Below, piece by piece: positions 47,430-54,996 of a stretch of 64,000 bases of DNA. The notes beneath the pieces are model-generated. The model did no database searches, was not told the origin of the DNA, and saw only the letters and a list, made by a program, of their open reading frames with translations. Source of the stretch: Streptomyces tropicalis (lineage in GTDB: Bacteria > Actinomycetota > Actinomycetes > Streptomycetales > Streptomycetaceae). The stretch lies in assembly GCF_029269835.1 (NCBI RefSeq), contig NZ_JARJBB010000017.1:1-64000 (forward strand), in the 5' to 3' direction. Position 1 is the first letter of the stretch. Each line of letters opens with the position of its first letter. The position numbers and the translations under genes are program-made.

Positions 47430-48116
47430 ATGGCGCTTCCGGACATCGTCCCGCGCGAGCAGTGGCGCGCGGCACGGGAGGAGTTGCTGCTCAAGGAGAA
47501 GGCGGCCACGCGCGCGCGGGACGCGCTCAACGCAGAGCGGCGCAGACTGCCCATGGTCGAGATCGACACCGAATACGTCTTCGAGGGCGGCGACGGCAAA
47601 GCCGTACTCCTGGACCTCTTCGCCGGCCGCGACCAACTCGTCGTCCACCACTTCATGTTCGCCCCCGAATGGGACGCCGGCTGCCGCAGCTGCTCCGCCT
47701 TCCTCGACCAGATCGGGCACCTCGCGCACCTGCACGCCCGCGGCACCTCGTTCGCAGCGGTCTCCCGGGCGCCGTACCCGAAACTGCTGCCCTTCAAGGC
47801 ACGCATGGGCTGGACGGTGCCCTGGTACTCCTCCTGCGGCAGCGACTTCAACCGCGACTTCGGCGCCACGCTGGAACGCGACGGGGAACTCGTCGAACGG
47901 CCCGGCCTCAGCTGCTTCCTGAGGGAGCGCGACCGGGTCTTCCACACCTACTCGGCCTACGAGCGCGGCCTCGACGGACTCGGCTCCACCACCAGCCTGC
48001 TGGACCTCACCGCGCTGGGCCGGCAGGAGGAGTGGGAGGAGCCCCGCGGACGCGCCTCGGCCCTCGGCGCACCCGCGGGCAGCGACCGCGTCCGCTACCA
48101 CGACGAGTACGAGTAG
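47430..48116 (+). CDS. DUF899-family thioredoxin-like protein
   Basis: A 228-residue protein of the DUF899 family. It begins LPDIVPREQWRAAREELLLK, then EKAATRARDALNAERRRLPM and the DTEYVFEG strand, both standard for the family. The FMFAPEWDAGCRSCSAFLDQ segment has a CxxC in the thioredoxin active-site position, followed by WTVPWYSSCGSDFN. The fold implies a redox role, but no activity has been assigned that I know of. ATG at 47430 has AGGAGG at good spacing. About 245 bases before it (47186-47429) hold no recognisable element. Confidence 0.92.
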   Translation: MALPDIVPREQWRAAREELLLKEKAATRARDALNAERRRLPMVEIDTEYVFEGGDGKAVLLDLFAGRDQLVVHHFMFAPEWDAGCRSCSAFLDQIGHLAHLHARGTSFAAVSRAPYPKLLPFKARMGWTVPWYSSCGSDFNRDFGATLERDGELVERPGLSCFLRERDRVFHTYSAYERGLDGLGSTTSLLDLTALGRQEEWEEPRGRASALGAPAGSDRVRYHDEYE

Positions 48117-48300
48117 GCCGCGGCGGTGGCGCGTGCGCGGGCCGGGACGGAGGGTGCACGAGCGGCCCCGCCCCCGCGGTCCCCGCCCGCGGTCGATGCG
48201 GAACCCGTGTCGACTGCGTCTCATTACCGTCACGCCCCGAGCCGTTCACCCCGTCCCGAGCGTTTGACTCAACGAGTACAGCGCTACACGGAGGTGCAGG

Positions 48301-48564
48301 GTGGACGGGCGAACGGTGATCGAGCGCTTTCCCGCGGGAGGCCCCCGCGGATCCTGGCCGGCGGAGGAGTTCGCCCACGCACGACGGCTGGAGGGCCTGC
48401 CCGCCGAGGTCGTGATGGACCTCGCCTCGGACACGTTCCTGGTGATCGTTCGGGGCGCCACGGACGACGCCGCGCGCGCCGACGGCACGGCGGACACCGC
48501 GGGCGCCGCGGACCCCGCAGGCACCGCGGTCGCTCCGGTACGGGTCGTGGTGCGACCCGCGTGA
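48301..48564 (+). CDS. small hypothetical protein
   Basis: An 87-residue protein. Residues 1-52 (VIERFPAGGPRGSWPAEEFA, then LPAEVVMDLASDTFLVIVR) look structured and have strict coding bias. The rest is an Ala/Asp/Gly/Thr-rich tail ending VAPVRVVVRPA. GTG at 48301 has GGAGG 6-7 bases upstream. I recall similar short proteins in Streptomyces but no function. Confidence 0.6.
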   Translation: MDGRTVIERFPAGGPRGSWPAEEFAHARRLEGLPAEVVMDLASDTFLVIVRGATDDAARADGTADTAGAADPAGTAVAPVRVVVRPA

Positions 48565-48650
48565 GGTGAACCGCCCTCCGTGACGGGCAGCCGTCGCCGT
48601 CCGGCGGGCCCGCCGGACGGAACGGCCGGTCAGGCACCGCGGACGCTTCG

Positions 48651-49109
48651 TCAGGCGCTGATCGGGCGCGTCCAGGACGGGGCCGTCCCCGTCACCCGGC
48701 ACACGGTGAGATACAGCGGGATCGGCGGCGTGTACGGCACCGTGCCGTCCGGCCGGTGGATGAGCACCGGGGGCCGGGACACGTCGGGATGCAGCGTGCC
48801 GGGCGCGTAGCGGACCGGGGCCGGCCAGTGCAGGGCGTAGTCGGAGTCGGACGGGACGACCCACCACCAGTGCGCCGCATCCGCGTAGACGCAGCCCGAA
48901 CGCGGCAGCCGGGGCAGCACCAGCGGCCCGAGCCGCGCAGGCACGGCCACCGCGTCGCAGCCCAGCGGCGTCGTCATGCCCTCGGGAAGCACCAGCCGCC
49001 GCAGCGCCCCCGGCGGCCCGGACCGACCCGGCCCGCGCAGCGCCCGCCCGAGGCGCACCAGGGTGTCCAGGCCGAGCACCTGCCCACCCGAGCCGCCGCT
49101 CACCCCCAT
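48651..49109 (-). CDS. hypothetical protein downstream of the anti-sigma-like ATPase
   Basis: A 152-residue protein starting MGVSGGSGGQVLGLDTLVRL, rich in Pro and Trp, with GCVYADAAHWWWVVPSDSDY in the middle and VLIHRPDGTVPYTPPIPLYL near the end. I know similar proteins from Streptomyces next to ATPase/DUF397 clusters but no function. The ATG at 49109 overlaps the last 10 bases of the ATPase gene and has GGAGCGGGGG upstream, so the two are coupled. No membrane segment or catalytic motif seen. Confidence 0.68.
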   Translation of the reverse strand: MGVSGGSGGQVLGLDTLVRLGRALRGPGRSGPPGALRRLVLPEGMTTPLGCDAVAVPARLGPLVLPRLPRSGCVYADAAHWWWVVPSDSDYALHWPAPVRYAPGTLHPDVSRPPVLIHRPDGTVPYTPPIPLYLTVCRVTGTAPSWTRPISA

Positions 49110-49717
49110 GCGGCCCCCGCTCCACGGCGTGCCTGCGGCTCGTCGCCGCTCCCGTCCTCCGGCCCACGGGCCGGGCCCTGCTTCGGCCGGGCGCCCCACC
49201 CCAGGTCGCCGCGCGGCGCGCAGCCTACGCCCGGTGCGTCCGCCGTGCGCTGCAGCTCCGCCCAGACCAGCAGACCCGGCCCGTGTGCCCGCGTCCCCCA
49301 CGCCCGGCACAGCGCGTCGACGAGAAGCAGTCCCCTCCCCTGCTCCTCCTCCGGCCTGTGCGGGGCCCGGTGGGGCTCACCCGGTGCGCACCCCTCGTCG
49401 CGCACCGCTATCCGTATCCCGTCCTCGCCGTCGCGCAGCTCGCAGACGACGCGGCTGCTCGCGGTGTGCACGATCGCGTTGGTGACCAGCTCGGACACGA
49501 CCAGCGCCGCGGAGTCGCAGGTGTCCTCGCCCACCGACCAGCGGCTCAGCCGGGCGCGGGCCAGGCGCCTGGCCCGGGCGGGGGACGCCGGATGTGCGGC
49601 CACCTCGAAGTGGAACCTGCGTTCGGCGGCGGCCCCGGAGGGGTCCGCTCCCGTGATGGCGCCGGGACCGGAACGGTCCGCGACGGCGTCTGCTCCTAAG
49701 GGCGGGGACGGAATCAC
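49100..49717 (-). CDS. anti-sigma-factor-like ATP-binding protein (AbaA/RsbW type) with TTA codon
   Basis: A 205-residue GHKL ATPase of the RsbW/SpoIIAB-like group. HPASPARARRLARARLSRW is the usual lead-in, LVVSELVTNAIVHTAS carries the N box (Glu, Asn), and IRIAVRDEGCAP and EEEQGRGLLLVDAL form the G boxes. The C-terminal ~50 residues are disordered Gly/Arg/Pro. Codon 7 is TTA (49699-49697), so translation should need the bldA tRNA. The GTG at 49717 lies 7 bases after GATAGT with TTGCCA 17 bases farther up, so the message is probably leaderless. It is divergent from the DUF5753 regulator and DUF397 genes, the set known from whiJ/abaA loci. Confidence 0.86.
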   Translation of the reverse strand: MIPSPPLGADAVADRSGPGAITGADPSGAAAERRFHFEVAAHPASPARARRLARARLSRWSVGEDTCDSAALVVSELVTNAIVHTASSRVVCELRDGEDGIRIAVRDEGCAPGEPHRAPHRPEEEQGRGLLLVDALCRAWGTRAHGPGLLVWAELQRTADAPGVGCAPRGDLGWGARPKQGPARGPEDGSGDEPQARRGAGAAWG

Positions 49718-49724
49718 GCTTGCC

Positions 49725-49753
49725 ACTATCGCCCCGCCGCGAGCACTTGGCAA
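49725..49753 (-). promoter_or_regulatory. promoter of the anti-sigma-like ATPase gene
   Basis: On the minus strand TTGCCA (49753-49748), an exact 17-base spacer and GATAGT (49730-49725). The start point would fall at or next to the GTG at 49717, giving a leaderless transcript. Confidence 0.6.
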
Positions 49754-49927
49754 GCATCACTCTGAAAAATGCAGACTGCTGTGCGACTTGGTGAAGCGGC
49801 GTGGCACACTGCTCGCAACAGCAGGTTGAGCGGCGCCAGTTGGGATCGCCGAGGCCCCGCCCGGGTCCTCGAACGGGTCTTCGCATGGCGCCGCAGGGCT
49901 GTCAGGATTCCTGGTGAGGGGGTGATG

Positions 49928-50788
49928 ATGAGCGAACCTCGGTCCGCGCCGACCGTCGGGCAGGTCGTACTCGGCAGGCGCCTGATGGACCTCCGTGAGC
50001 GCGCCGGCCTCAAACGCGAGGAGGCCGCCCGCGTCCTCCACGTCGCCCCCGCCACCGTCCGCCGCATGGAGACGGCAGAGGTCGCCCTCAAAATCCCGTA
50101 CGTCCAAATACTGCTGAAGGCGTACGGCGTCTGCGACGAGGAGGCCGACGCCTTCGTCCAGCTCACCGAGGACGCCAACCGGCCCGGCTGGTGGCAGCGC
50201 TTCCACGACATCCTCCCCGGCTGGTTCTCCCTGTACGTCAGCCTGGAGGGCGCGGCCGTACTCATCCGCTGCTACGAACCGCACTTCGTCCCCGGCCTCC
50301 TGCAGACCGAGGACTACGCACGCGGAGTCCTCGAATCCGGCGCCGTCGGACACATCCACCCCGACGACACCGAACGCCACGTCGCACTCCGCATGCAGCG
50401 CCAGTCACTGCTCACCCGCCCCGACGCGCCCCGCTTCTGGGTCGTGCTGGACGAAACCGCACTGCGCCGCCCCGTCGGCGGCCCGGAGGTGATGCGTGCT
50501 CAGATCGACTCATTGCTCGAGGCCACGAAGCTGCCCAACGTGACCCTGCAGATAGCCCCTTTCTCGTCCGGGCCGCACCCCGGCACGTACGGGCCCTTCG
50601 TGCTGTTCCGATTCGCCATGCCCGAACTCCCGGACATGGTCTACAGCGAGTACCTGACCGGCGCCGTCTACCTCGACGCGCGCCACGAGGTGGCCACCCA
50701 CCTCGAGGTCATGGACCGCATGGCGGCGCAGGCCGCTACGGCACAACGCACGAAGGAGATCCTCCGGGATCTCCGCAAGGAGCTGTGA
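49928..50788 (+). CDS. XRE-family regulator with DUF5753 domain (WhiJ-like)
   Basis: A 286-residue transcription factor. Residues ~10-65 are an XRE helix-turn-helix (LGRRLMDLRERAGLKREEAA, then RVLHVAPATVRRMETAEV). Residues ~95-275 are DUF5753 with YEPHFVPGLLQTEDYARGVL, the HVALRMQRQSLL helix, FWVVLDETALRRPVGG and PHPGTYGPFVLF. ATG codons at 49925 and 49928 both lie behind GAGGGGG; the second has better spacing. Its stop is immediately followed by the DUF397 gene. In whiJ systems a small DUF397 protein is thought to antagonise the DNA-binding partner; this set probably works the same way. Confidence 0.92.
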   Translation: MSEPRSAPTVGQVVLGRRLMDLRERAGLKREEAARVLHVAPATVRRMETAEVALKIPYVQILLKAYGVCDEEADAFVQLTEDANRPGWWQRFHDILPGWFSLYVSLEGAAVLIRCYEPHFVPGLLQTEDYARGVLESGAVGHIHPDDTERHVALRMQRQSLLTRPDAPRFWVVLDETALRRPVGGPEVMRAQIDSLLEATKLPNVTLQIAPFSSGPHPGTYGPFVLFRFAMPELPDMVYSEYLTGAVYLDARHEVATHLEVMDRMAAQAATAQRTKEILRDLRKEL

Positions 50789-51064
50789 ATGGATCGCATG
50801 ACGTCCCCCTCCGCACCGCGGAACCGCGGCGAGCGGATCTACAACGGCATGCCCGCCCGCGACCTCGGCAGCGAGGGCTGGCACAAACCGTGGAGCGGCG
50901 GCAACGGCGGCAACTGCCTGGAGGCGATGAAACTGGCCGACGGCCGCATAGCCGTACGCCAGTCCACCGACCCGGACGGCCCCGCCCTCATCTACACCTC
51001 CGACGAGATGACCGCCTTCATCCGCGGCGCCAAGGCCGGAGAGGCCGACTTCCTGCTGACCTGA
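50789..51064 (+). CDS. DUF397 small protein
   Basis: A 91-residue DUF397 protein. GSEGWHKPWSGGNGGNCLEA, then LADGRIAVRQSTDPDGPALI and SDEMTAFIRGAKAGEADFLL are the family's fingerprint. It starts directly after the regulator stop, and AAGGAG lies inside the end of that gene, so the two are cotranslated. DUF397 proteins pair with XRE/DUF5753 regulators, probably as ligand or antagonist. About 280 GC-rich bases after it, before gltD, hold no gene. Confidence 0.93.
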   Translation: MDRMTSPSAPRNRGERIYNGMPARDLGSEGWHKPWSGGNGGNCLEAMKLADGRIAVRQSTDPDGPALIYTSDEMTAFIRGAKAGEADFLLT

Positions 51065-51346
51065 GCCGAGCCGCACGACGCGCCTGGCCCGTCCGACCGG
51101 CCTGTCCGGCCTGGCCGAGTCGGTCGACCTGTCCGACCTGACCGAGACGGCCGACCCGGCTGACGCACCCGAGCCGGTTCGGCGGGGCCGGACCGGGTCC
51201 CGGTCGCCGGGGAGCACGGGTGCCGGGCCGACGGGGCCCGCCGGGACCGCCGGAGGCCCGTGCCGGGAGAGCGAGCCGGGACCGCCGGAACCCCGGACCG
51301 GAAAGCGAGCCGGGGAGCAGCCCCGTCGACGGGGCGCCCGGCGCCG

Positions 51347-52834
51347 CTACACCGTCATCGGCCGGTCGTACGGCCCTATCGGCGCCGGCAACTGCGAACT
51401 CCCCGTCAGATGACGGTCCACCGCCGCCGCCACCGCACGGCCCTCCGCGATCGCCCACACGATCAGCGACTGACCGCGCGCCGCGTCCCCGGCCGCGAAC
51501 ACCCCCGGCACGTTCGTCGCGAAACCCGCGTCCCTCGCGATCGTCCCCCGCGGCGTCAACGCCACCCCCAGCTGGTCGACGAGCCCGTCCGTCCGGTCGG
51601 GCCCGGAGAAGCCCAGCGCCAGCAGCACCAGATCCGCCGGCACTGACCGCCCCGTACCGGGCACCGGCTGCCGGGCCGCATCCACCTCGACCAGATGCAG
51701 CGACCGCACATGACCGTCCGCATCGCCCTCGAAACGCAGCGTCGACGCCGCGAACAGCCGCGCGTCCGCATCCGCGGCCGGCGCCGTCCGCAGATCCCGC
51801 GCCTCCTCGTGCGCCGCCGACAGCCGGTAGATCTTCGGATACGTCGGCCAGGGCTCCGCATCCTCGTCCCGCGCGGCCTCCGGCTGCGCGTAGATGTCCA
51901 ACTGGGTCACCGACGCGGCACGCTCCCGCACGGCCGTACCCAGACAGTCGGCACCGGTGTCCCCGCCGCCGACGATGACGACATGACGGTCCACCGCGGA
52001 CAGCGGATTGCTCTCCAGATCCCCCTCACGCACCCGGTTGGCCAGCGGCAGATACACCATCGCCTGGTGAATGCCGGCCAACTCCCGCCCCGGCACCTCC
52101 AGTTCCCGCCACGCCGTCGCCCCCGTGGCGATCACCACCGCGTCGTAGCGCGTCCGCAGCTCCGCCGCCCCGACGTCCCGCCCGACCACCGTCGACGTAC
52201 GGAACTTCGTCCCCTCGGCCCGCATCTGCTCCAGCCGCCGCTCCAGATGACGCTTCTCCATCTTGAACTCGGGAATCCCGTACCGCATCAGCCCGCCGAG
52301 CCGGTCGTCCCGCTCGTACACCGCGACCGTGTGCCCCGCCCGGGTCAGCTGCTGCGCCGCCGCGAGCCCCGTCGGACCCGACCCGATCACCGCGACCGTC
52401 CGCCCCGACAACCGCTCCGGCGGCCGCGGCGGCACGAACCCCTCCTCCCACGCCCGGTCGCCGATCGCGCACTCCACGTTCTTGATCGTGACCGCCGGCT
52501 GGTTGATCGCGAGCACACAGCCCGCCTCGCACGGCGCCGGACACAACCGGCCGGTGAACTCGGGGAAGTTGTTCGTCGCGTGCAACCGGTCGCTCGCCGC
52601 CCGCCAGTCCTCCCGGGACACCAGGTCGTTCCACTCCGGGATCAGGTTCCCCAGCGGACAGGCGTCGTGACAGAAGGGGACGCCGCAGTCCATGCAGCGG
52701 TCGGCCTGCGCACTGATGATCGGCAACAGGGCGCCCGGCACATAGACCTCGTCCCAGTCCCGGGCCCGTTCCTCCACGGGCCTGCGGGGCCACTCCCGGC
52801 GGGGCGTGGTCATGAAACCCTTGGGATCGGCCAT
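51347..52834 (-). CDS. gltD: glutamate synthase small subunit, orphan
   Basis: A 495-residue NADPH:glutamine oxidoreductase beta subunit. N-terminal Fe-S cysteines are in RCMDCGVPFCHDACPLGN and CPAPCEAGCVLAINQPAV. The FAD site is VAVIGSGPTGLAAAQQLTRA, the NADPH site VVIVGGGDTGADCLGTA, and the closing FAD motif is VFAAGDAARGQSLIVWAIAE. It would feed electrons from NADPH to a GltB large subunit or another flavoenzyme. No gltB is adjacent, so its partner must be elsewhere. ATG at 52834 has AAGGGAG 6-7 bases upstream. A 58-bp tandem repeat array lies in the upstream region. Confidence 0.94.
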   Translation of the reverse strand: MADPKGFMTTPRREWPRRPVEERARDWDEVYVPGALLPIISAQADRCMDCGVPFCHDACPLGNLIPEWNDLVSREDWRAASDRLHATNNFPEFTGRLCPAPCEAGCVLAINQPAVTIKNVECAIGDRAWEEGFVPPRPPERLSGRTVAVIGSGPTGLAAAQQLTRAGHTVAVYERDDRLGGLMRYGIPEFKMEKRHLERRLEQMRAEGTKFRTSTVVGRDVGAAELRTRYDAVVIATGATAWRELEVPGRELAGIHQAMVYLPLANRVREGDLESNPLSAVDRHVVIVGGGDTGADCLGTAVRERAASVTQLDIYAQPEAARDEDAEPWPTYPKIYRLSAAHEEARDLRTAPAADADARLFAASTLRFEGDADGHVRSLHLVEVDAARQPVPGTGRSVPADLVLLALGFSGPDRTDGLVDQLGVALTPRGTIARDAGFATNVPGVFAAGDAARGQSLIVWAIAEGRAVAAAVDRHLTGSSQLPAPIGPYDRPMTV

Positions 52835-53451
52835 GGCCGTCTCCCTTGCGAACGCGGACGGCGCGCCGTGCGACATCGGGCGGCACTCTTCCGGCCACGA
52901 TACGTCCCACCGACCCGGCACGCAGGGCCTGCGACGGCACCTTCGCAGGGGATCGGCGAGGGGATCAGAAGGGGGTCGGCGGAGGACGGCCGCCCGGCCG
53001 CCCGGTTCTCCGGCCGGAGCGCCTCGTCCGTCCTCGCCGCCGGCCCGACGGCCCGGTTCCTCCCCGGTCGGGTGCTCGGCTCCGGTGCGTCTGTGGTGGG
53101 TCTGACGGGTCCGGTTCGTCCCCGGTCGGGTGCTCGGCTCCGGTGCGTCTGTGGTGGGTCTGACGGGTCCGGTTCGTCCCCGGTCGGGTGCTCGGCTCCG
53201 GTGCGTCTGCGGTGGGTCCGACGGTCCGGTTCGTCCCCGGTCGGGTGCTCGGCTCCGGTGCGTCTGTGGTGGGTCTGACGGGTCCGGTTCGTCCCCGGTC
53301 GGGTGCTTGGCTCCCGGTGCGTCTGCGACCGAGTGCTCGGCTCCGGTGTGTCCGCGGCCGGGTGCCCGGGTCCCGGTGCGTCAGCGGTTCGGCTCCGCTC
53401 CGGGTGGGGCCCCCTCCCCCCTACCCCCACCCACCGCCCCACCCCGCCCCG
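52835..53451. other. gltD upstream spacer containing a tandem repeat array
   Basis: A 617-base gene-free region between gltD and the DUF2293 gene (both minus strand). The middle is filled by the 58-bp repeat array; on either side are GC-rich sequences without motifs. Any gltD promoter should lie at its left end, near 52840-52920, but I see no clear -35/-10 pair. Confidence 0.6.
53053..53400. repeat. 58-bp tandem repeat array
   Basis: Head-to-tail units beginning CCGGTTCGTCCCCGGTCGGG start at 53053, 53111, 53169, 53226 and 53284, i.e. periods of 58, 58, 57 and 58 bases. Copies 1-4 are nearly identical; the fifth diverges after GGGTGCTTGG. From about 53320 to 53400 only shorter, degraded pieces (GAGTGCTCGGCTCCGG, GGGTGCCCGGGTCCCGG) remain. 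As 58 is not a multiple of three, the repeats are read in changing frames and are not protein repeats. It is a minisatellite and likely varies between strains. Confidence 0.9.
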
Positions 53452-54171
53452 TCACGTGTCCGGTCGTGCCGGGTCCTCGCCGTCGTCGGCCCTGGTCTCC
53501 CGCCACGTCCGCAGCACGCCCTCCACTCCCGGCGCGATCCGCCGCCGCGCCTCGTACCGCACGACGCCGTCCATGAGGAGCCGGTCGTACGCCGTGTCCA
53601 GATGCCGTACGGAGGCCACGACCGCCGAGATCACCGCACCCTCGGACAGGGCGCGCCCGGCCGCGCTGCGCCCGACCCGGCCGCTTCCCCGGAGGGAGGC
53701 GTGCCCGGCGATGTCCCGGGCCCGCTCCTCGGGGCAGCCCGGGAACAGCCTCCGGATCTCCCCGGTGAACGCCTCCGCGAACCGGACGTCCTCCGCGTCC
53801 CGCCGCCGGGCGTCCCGGGCCCGCCGGCGGCGTCGGGCTTCCGCGTCCGCCAGGCACCGGGCCTCGGCCCGCGCGAGCGCCGCCTCCTCGACGAGCACGC
53901 CCTGCCGCTCGTACCGGCCCCGGCGCCGGTTGAAGCGCACCACCACCGCCGACAGCACGCTCTCCTCCCGGGACCGGCGGGTCAGCGCGGTGTCGCCGCG
54001 CGGCAGGAACACCAGGTGGCCCAGGTCGGCGCAGTCCAGGCACCGCGGCACGCCCTCCTCCAGGACCAGCAGCGGCAGTGGCCCCCGACGGCACGCGGCG
54101 CAGTGCTTGCGCCGGACCGGCTGGACGACGAGAAGTCCCCCACGGGCGAGGGTGATTGCCGGAGCTGCCAT
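53452..54171 (-). CDS. DUF2293-domain protein
   Basis: A 239-residue protein. The N-terminal part has a treble-clef-like pair CxxC...CxxC (KHCAACRRGPLPLL; RCLDCADLGHLVFL). It continues with an Arg/Ala-rich helical region (ARDARRRDAEDVRFAEAF) and the DUF2293 C-terminus: IRRLFPGCPEERARDIAGHA, AVVASVRHLDTAYDRLLM, and DGVVRYEARRRIAPGVEGVL. DUF2293 has been suggested to bind nucleic acid, without firm evidence I can cite. ATG at 54171 has GAAGGAG 2-3 bases before CC-ATG, a strong ribosome binding site. It is divergent from the uridine-kinase-like gene. Confidence 0.85.
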   Translation of the reverse strand: MAAPAITLARGGLLVVQPVRRKHCAACRRGPLPLLVLEEGVPRCLDCADLGHLVFLPRGDTALTRRSREESVLSAVVVRFNRRRGRYERQGVLVEEAALARAEARCLADAEARRRRRARDARRRDAEDVRFAEAFTGEIRRLFPGCPEERARDIAGHASLRGSGRVGRSAAGRALSEGAVISAVVASVRHLDTAYDRLLMDGVVRYEARRRIAPGVEGVLRTWRETRADDGEDPARPDT

Positions 54172-54271
54172 GGCTCCTTCATTCCCCGTCCACGGTCCGG
54201 GGCACCCCGGGGCCGGTGGCCCTGCCTCCCTGTCTTCGGCGAGGCGGCGGCCCCGCGGCATCATGGGCCCT

Positions 54272-54910
54272 GTGCGATTCGAAGCGATCACCTGGGAACG
54301 GCTCGGGGACCTCCTCGCCGAGCGCCTGCTCGACCTGGCGCCGGGCGACGGCGGGACCCGGCCGCGCGTCGCCGTCGACGGTGCGCCCGCCGCCCGTCCA
54401 GGTGAGCTCGCCGTGCGTGTCCGGGACGCCCTGCGCACCCGCGGCCGCCCCGCGCTCGTCGTGAGCACCGAGGACTTCCTCCGCCCCGCCTCCCTCCGCT
54501 TCGAGTACGGCCACCAGGACGTCGACGCCTACTACGACGGCTGGTTCGACACCGGCGCCCTGTGGCGGGAGGTCTTCGGCCCCCTCGAACAGGGCGGTGA
54601 CGGCCGTGTCCTGCCCGACCTGTGGGACCCGGTCGCCGACCGTGCCACCCGCAGCCCCTACGTCCACCTCCCGCCCGGGGGAGTGCTGTTGCTGCACGGC
54701 CCCCTCCTTCTGCGTCACTGGTTCCCCTTCGATCTGACCGTGCACGTCTCCCTGTCCGAGGGCGCCCTGCGCCGGCGCACTCGGGAGACCGAGCACTGGA
54801 TGCTGCCCGCCTTCGAGCGCTACGCCGCGGAGACGGACCCCGCCGGCACGGCCGACGTCCTCGTCCGCGCCGACGACCCCCGCCATCCCGCCTGGAGCGG
54901 CGGGCGCTGA
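54272..54910 (+). CDS. uridine-kinase-like P-loop protein with degenerate Walker A
   Basis: A 212-residue protein with the order of a uridine kinase: RVAVDGAPAARPGELAVRVR in the P-loop position, VVSTEDFLRPASLRFEYG as the DDFY-like substrate site, DVDAYYDGWFDTGALWREVF, and LLLHGPLLLRHWF. The Walker A lysine and the serine/threonine are missing, so ATP binding may be altered. The GTG at 54272 gives the usual MRFEAITW-type N-terminus; an in-frame ATG at 54263 is possible. CATCAT 7 bases upstream suggests a leaderless message. Function beyond the fold is unknown. Confidence 0.78.
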   Translation: MRFEAITWERLGDLLAERLLDLAPGDGGTRPRVAVDGAPAARPGELAVRVRDALRTRGRPALVVSTEDFLRPASLRFEYGHQDVDAYYDGWFDTGALWREVFGPLEQGGDGRVLPDLWDPVADRATRSPYVHLPPGGVLLLHGPLLLRHWFPFDLTVHVSLSEGALRRRTRETEHWMLPAFERYAAETDPAGTADVLVRADDPRHPAWSGGR

Positions 54911-54996
54911 CGCCGCCGCACCCGGCCGGCGGCCCGGTGCGGTGTCCCGCCCGGCGGTGGTCCCCGCTCCCGCGCGGACTCGCCGCCATCGGCCCC

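Noticed and set aside
53053..53400. CRISPR array
   Set aside because: Units are contiguous 58-bp copies without unique spacers, and no cas genes are present.
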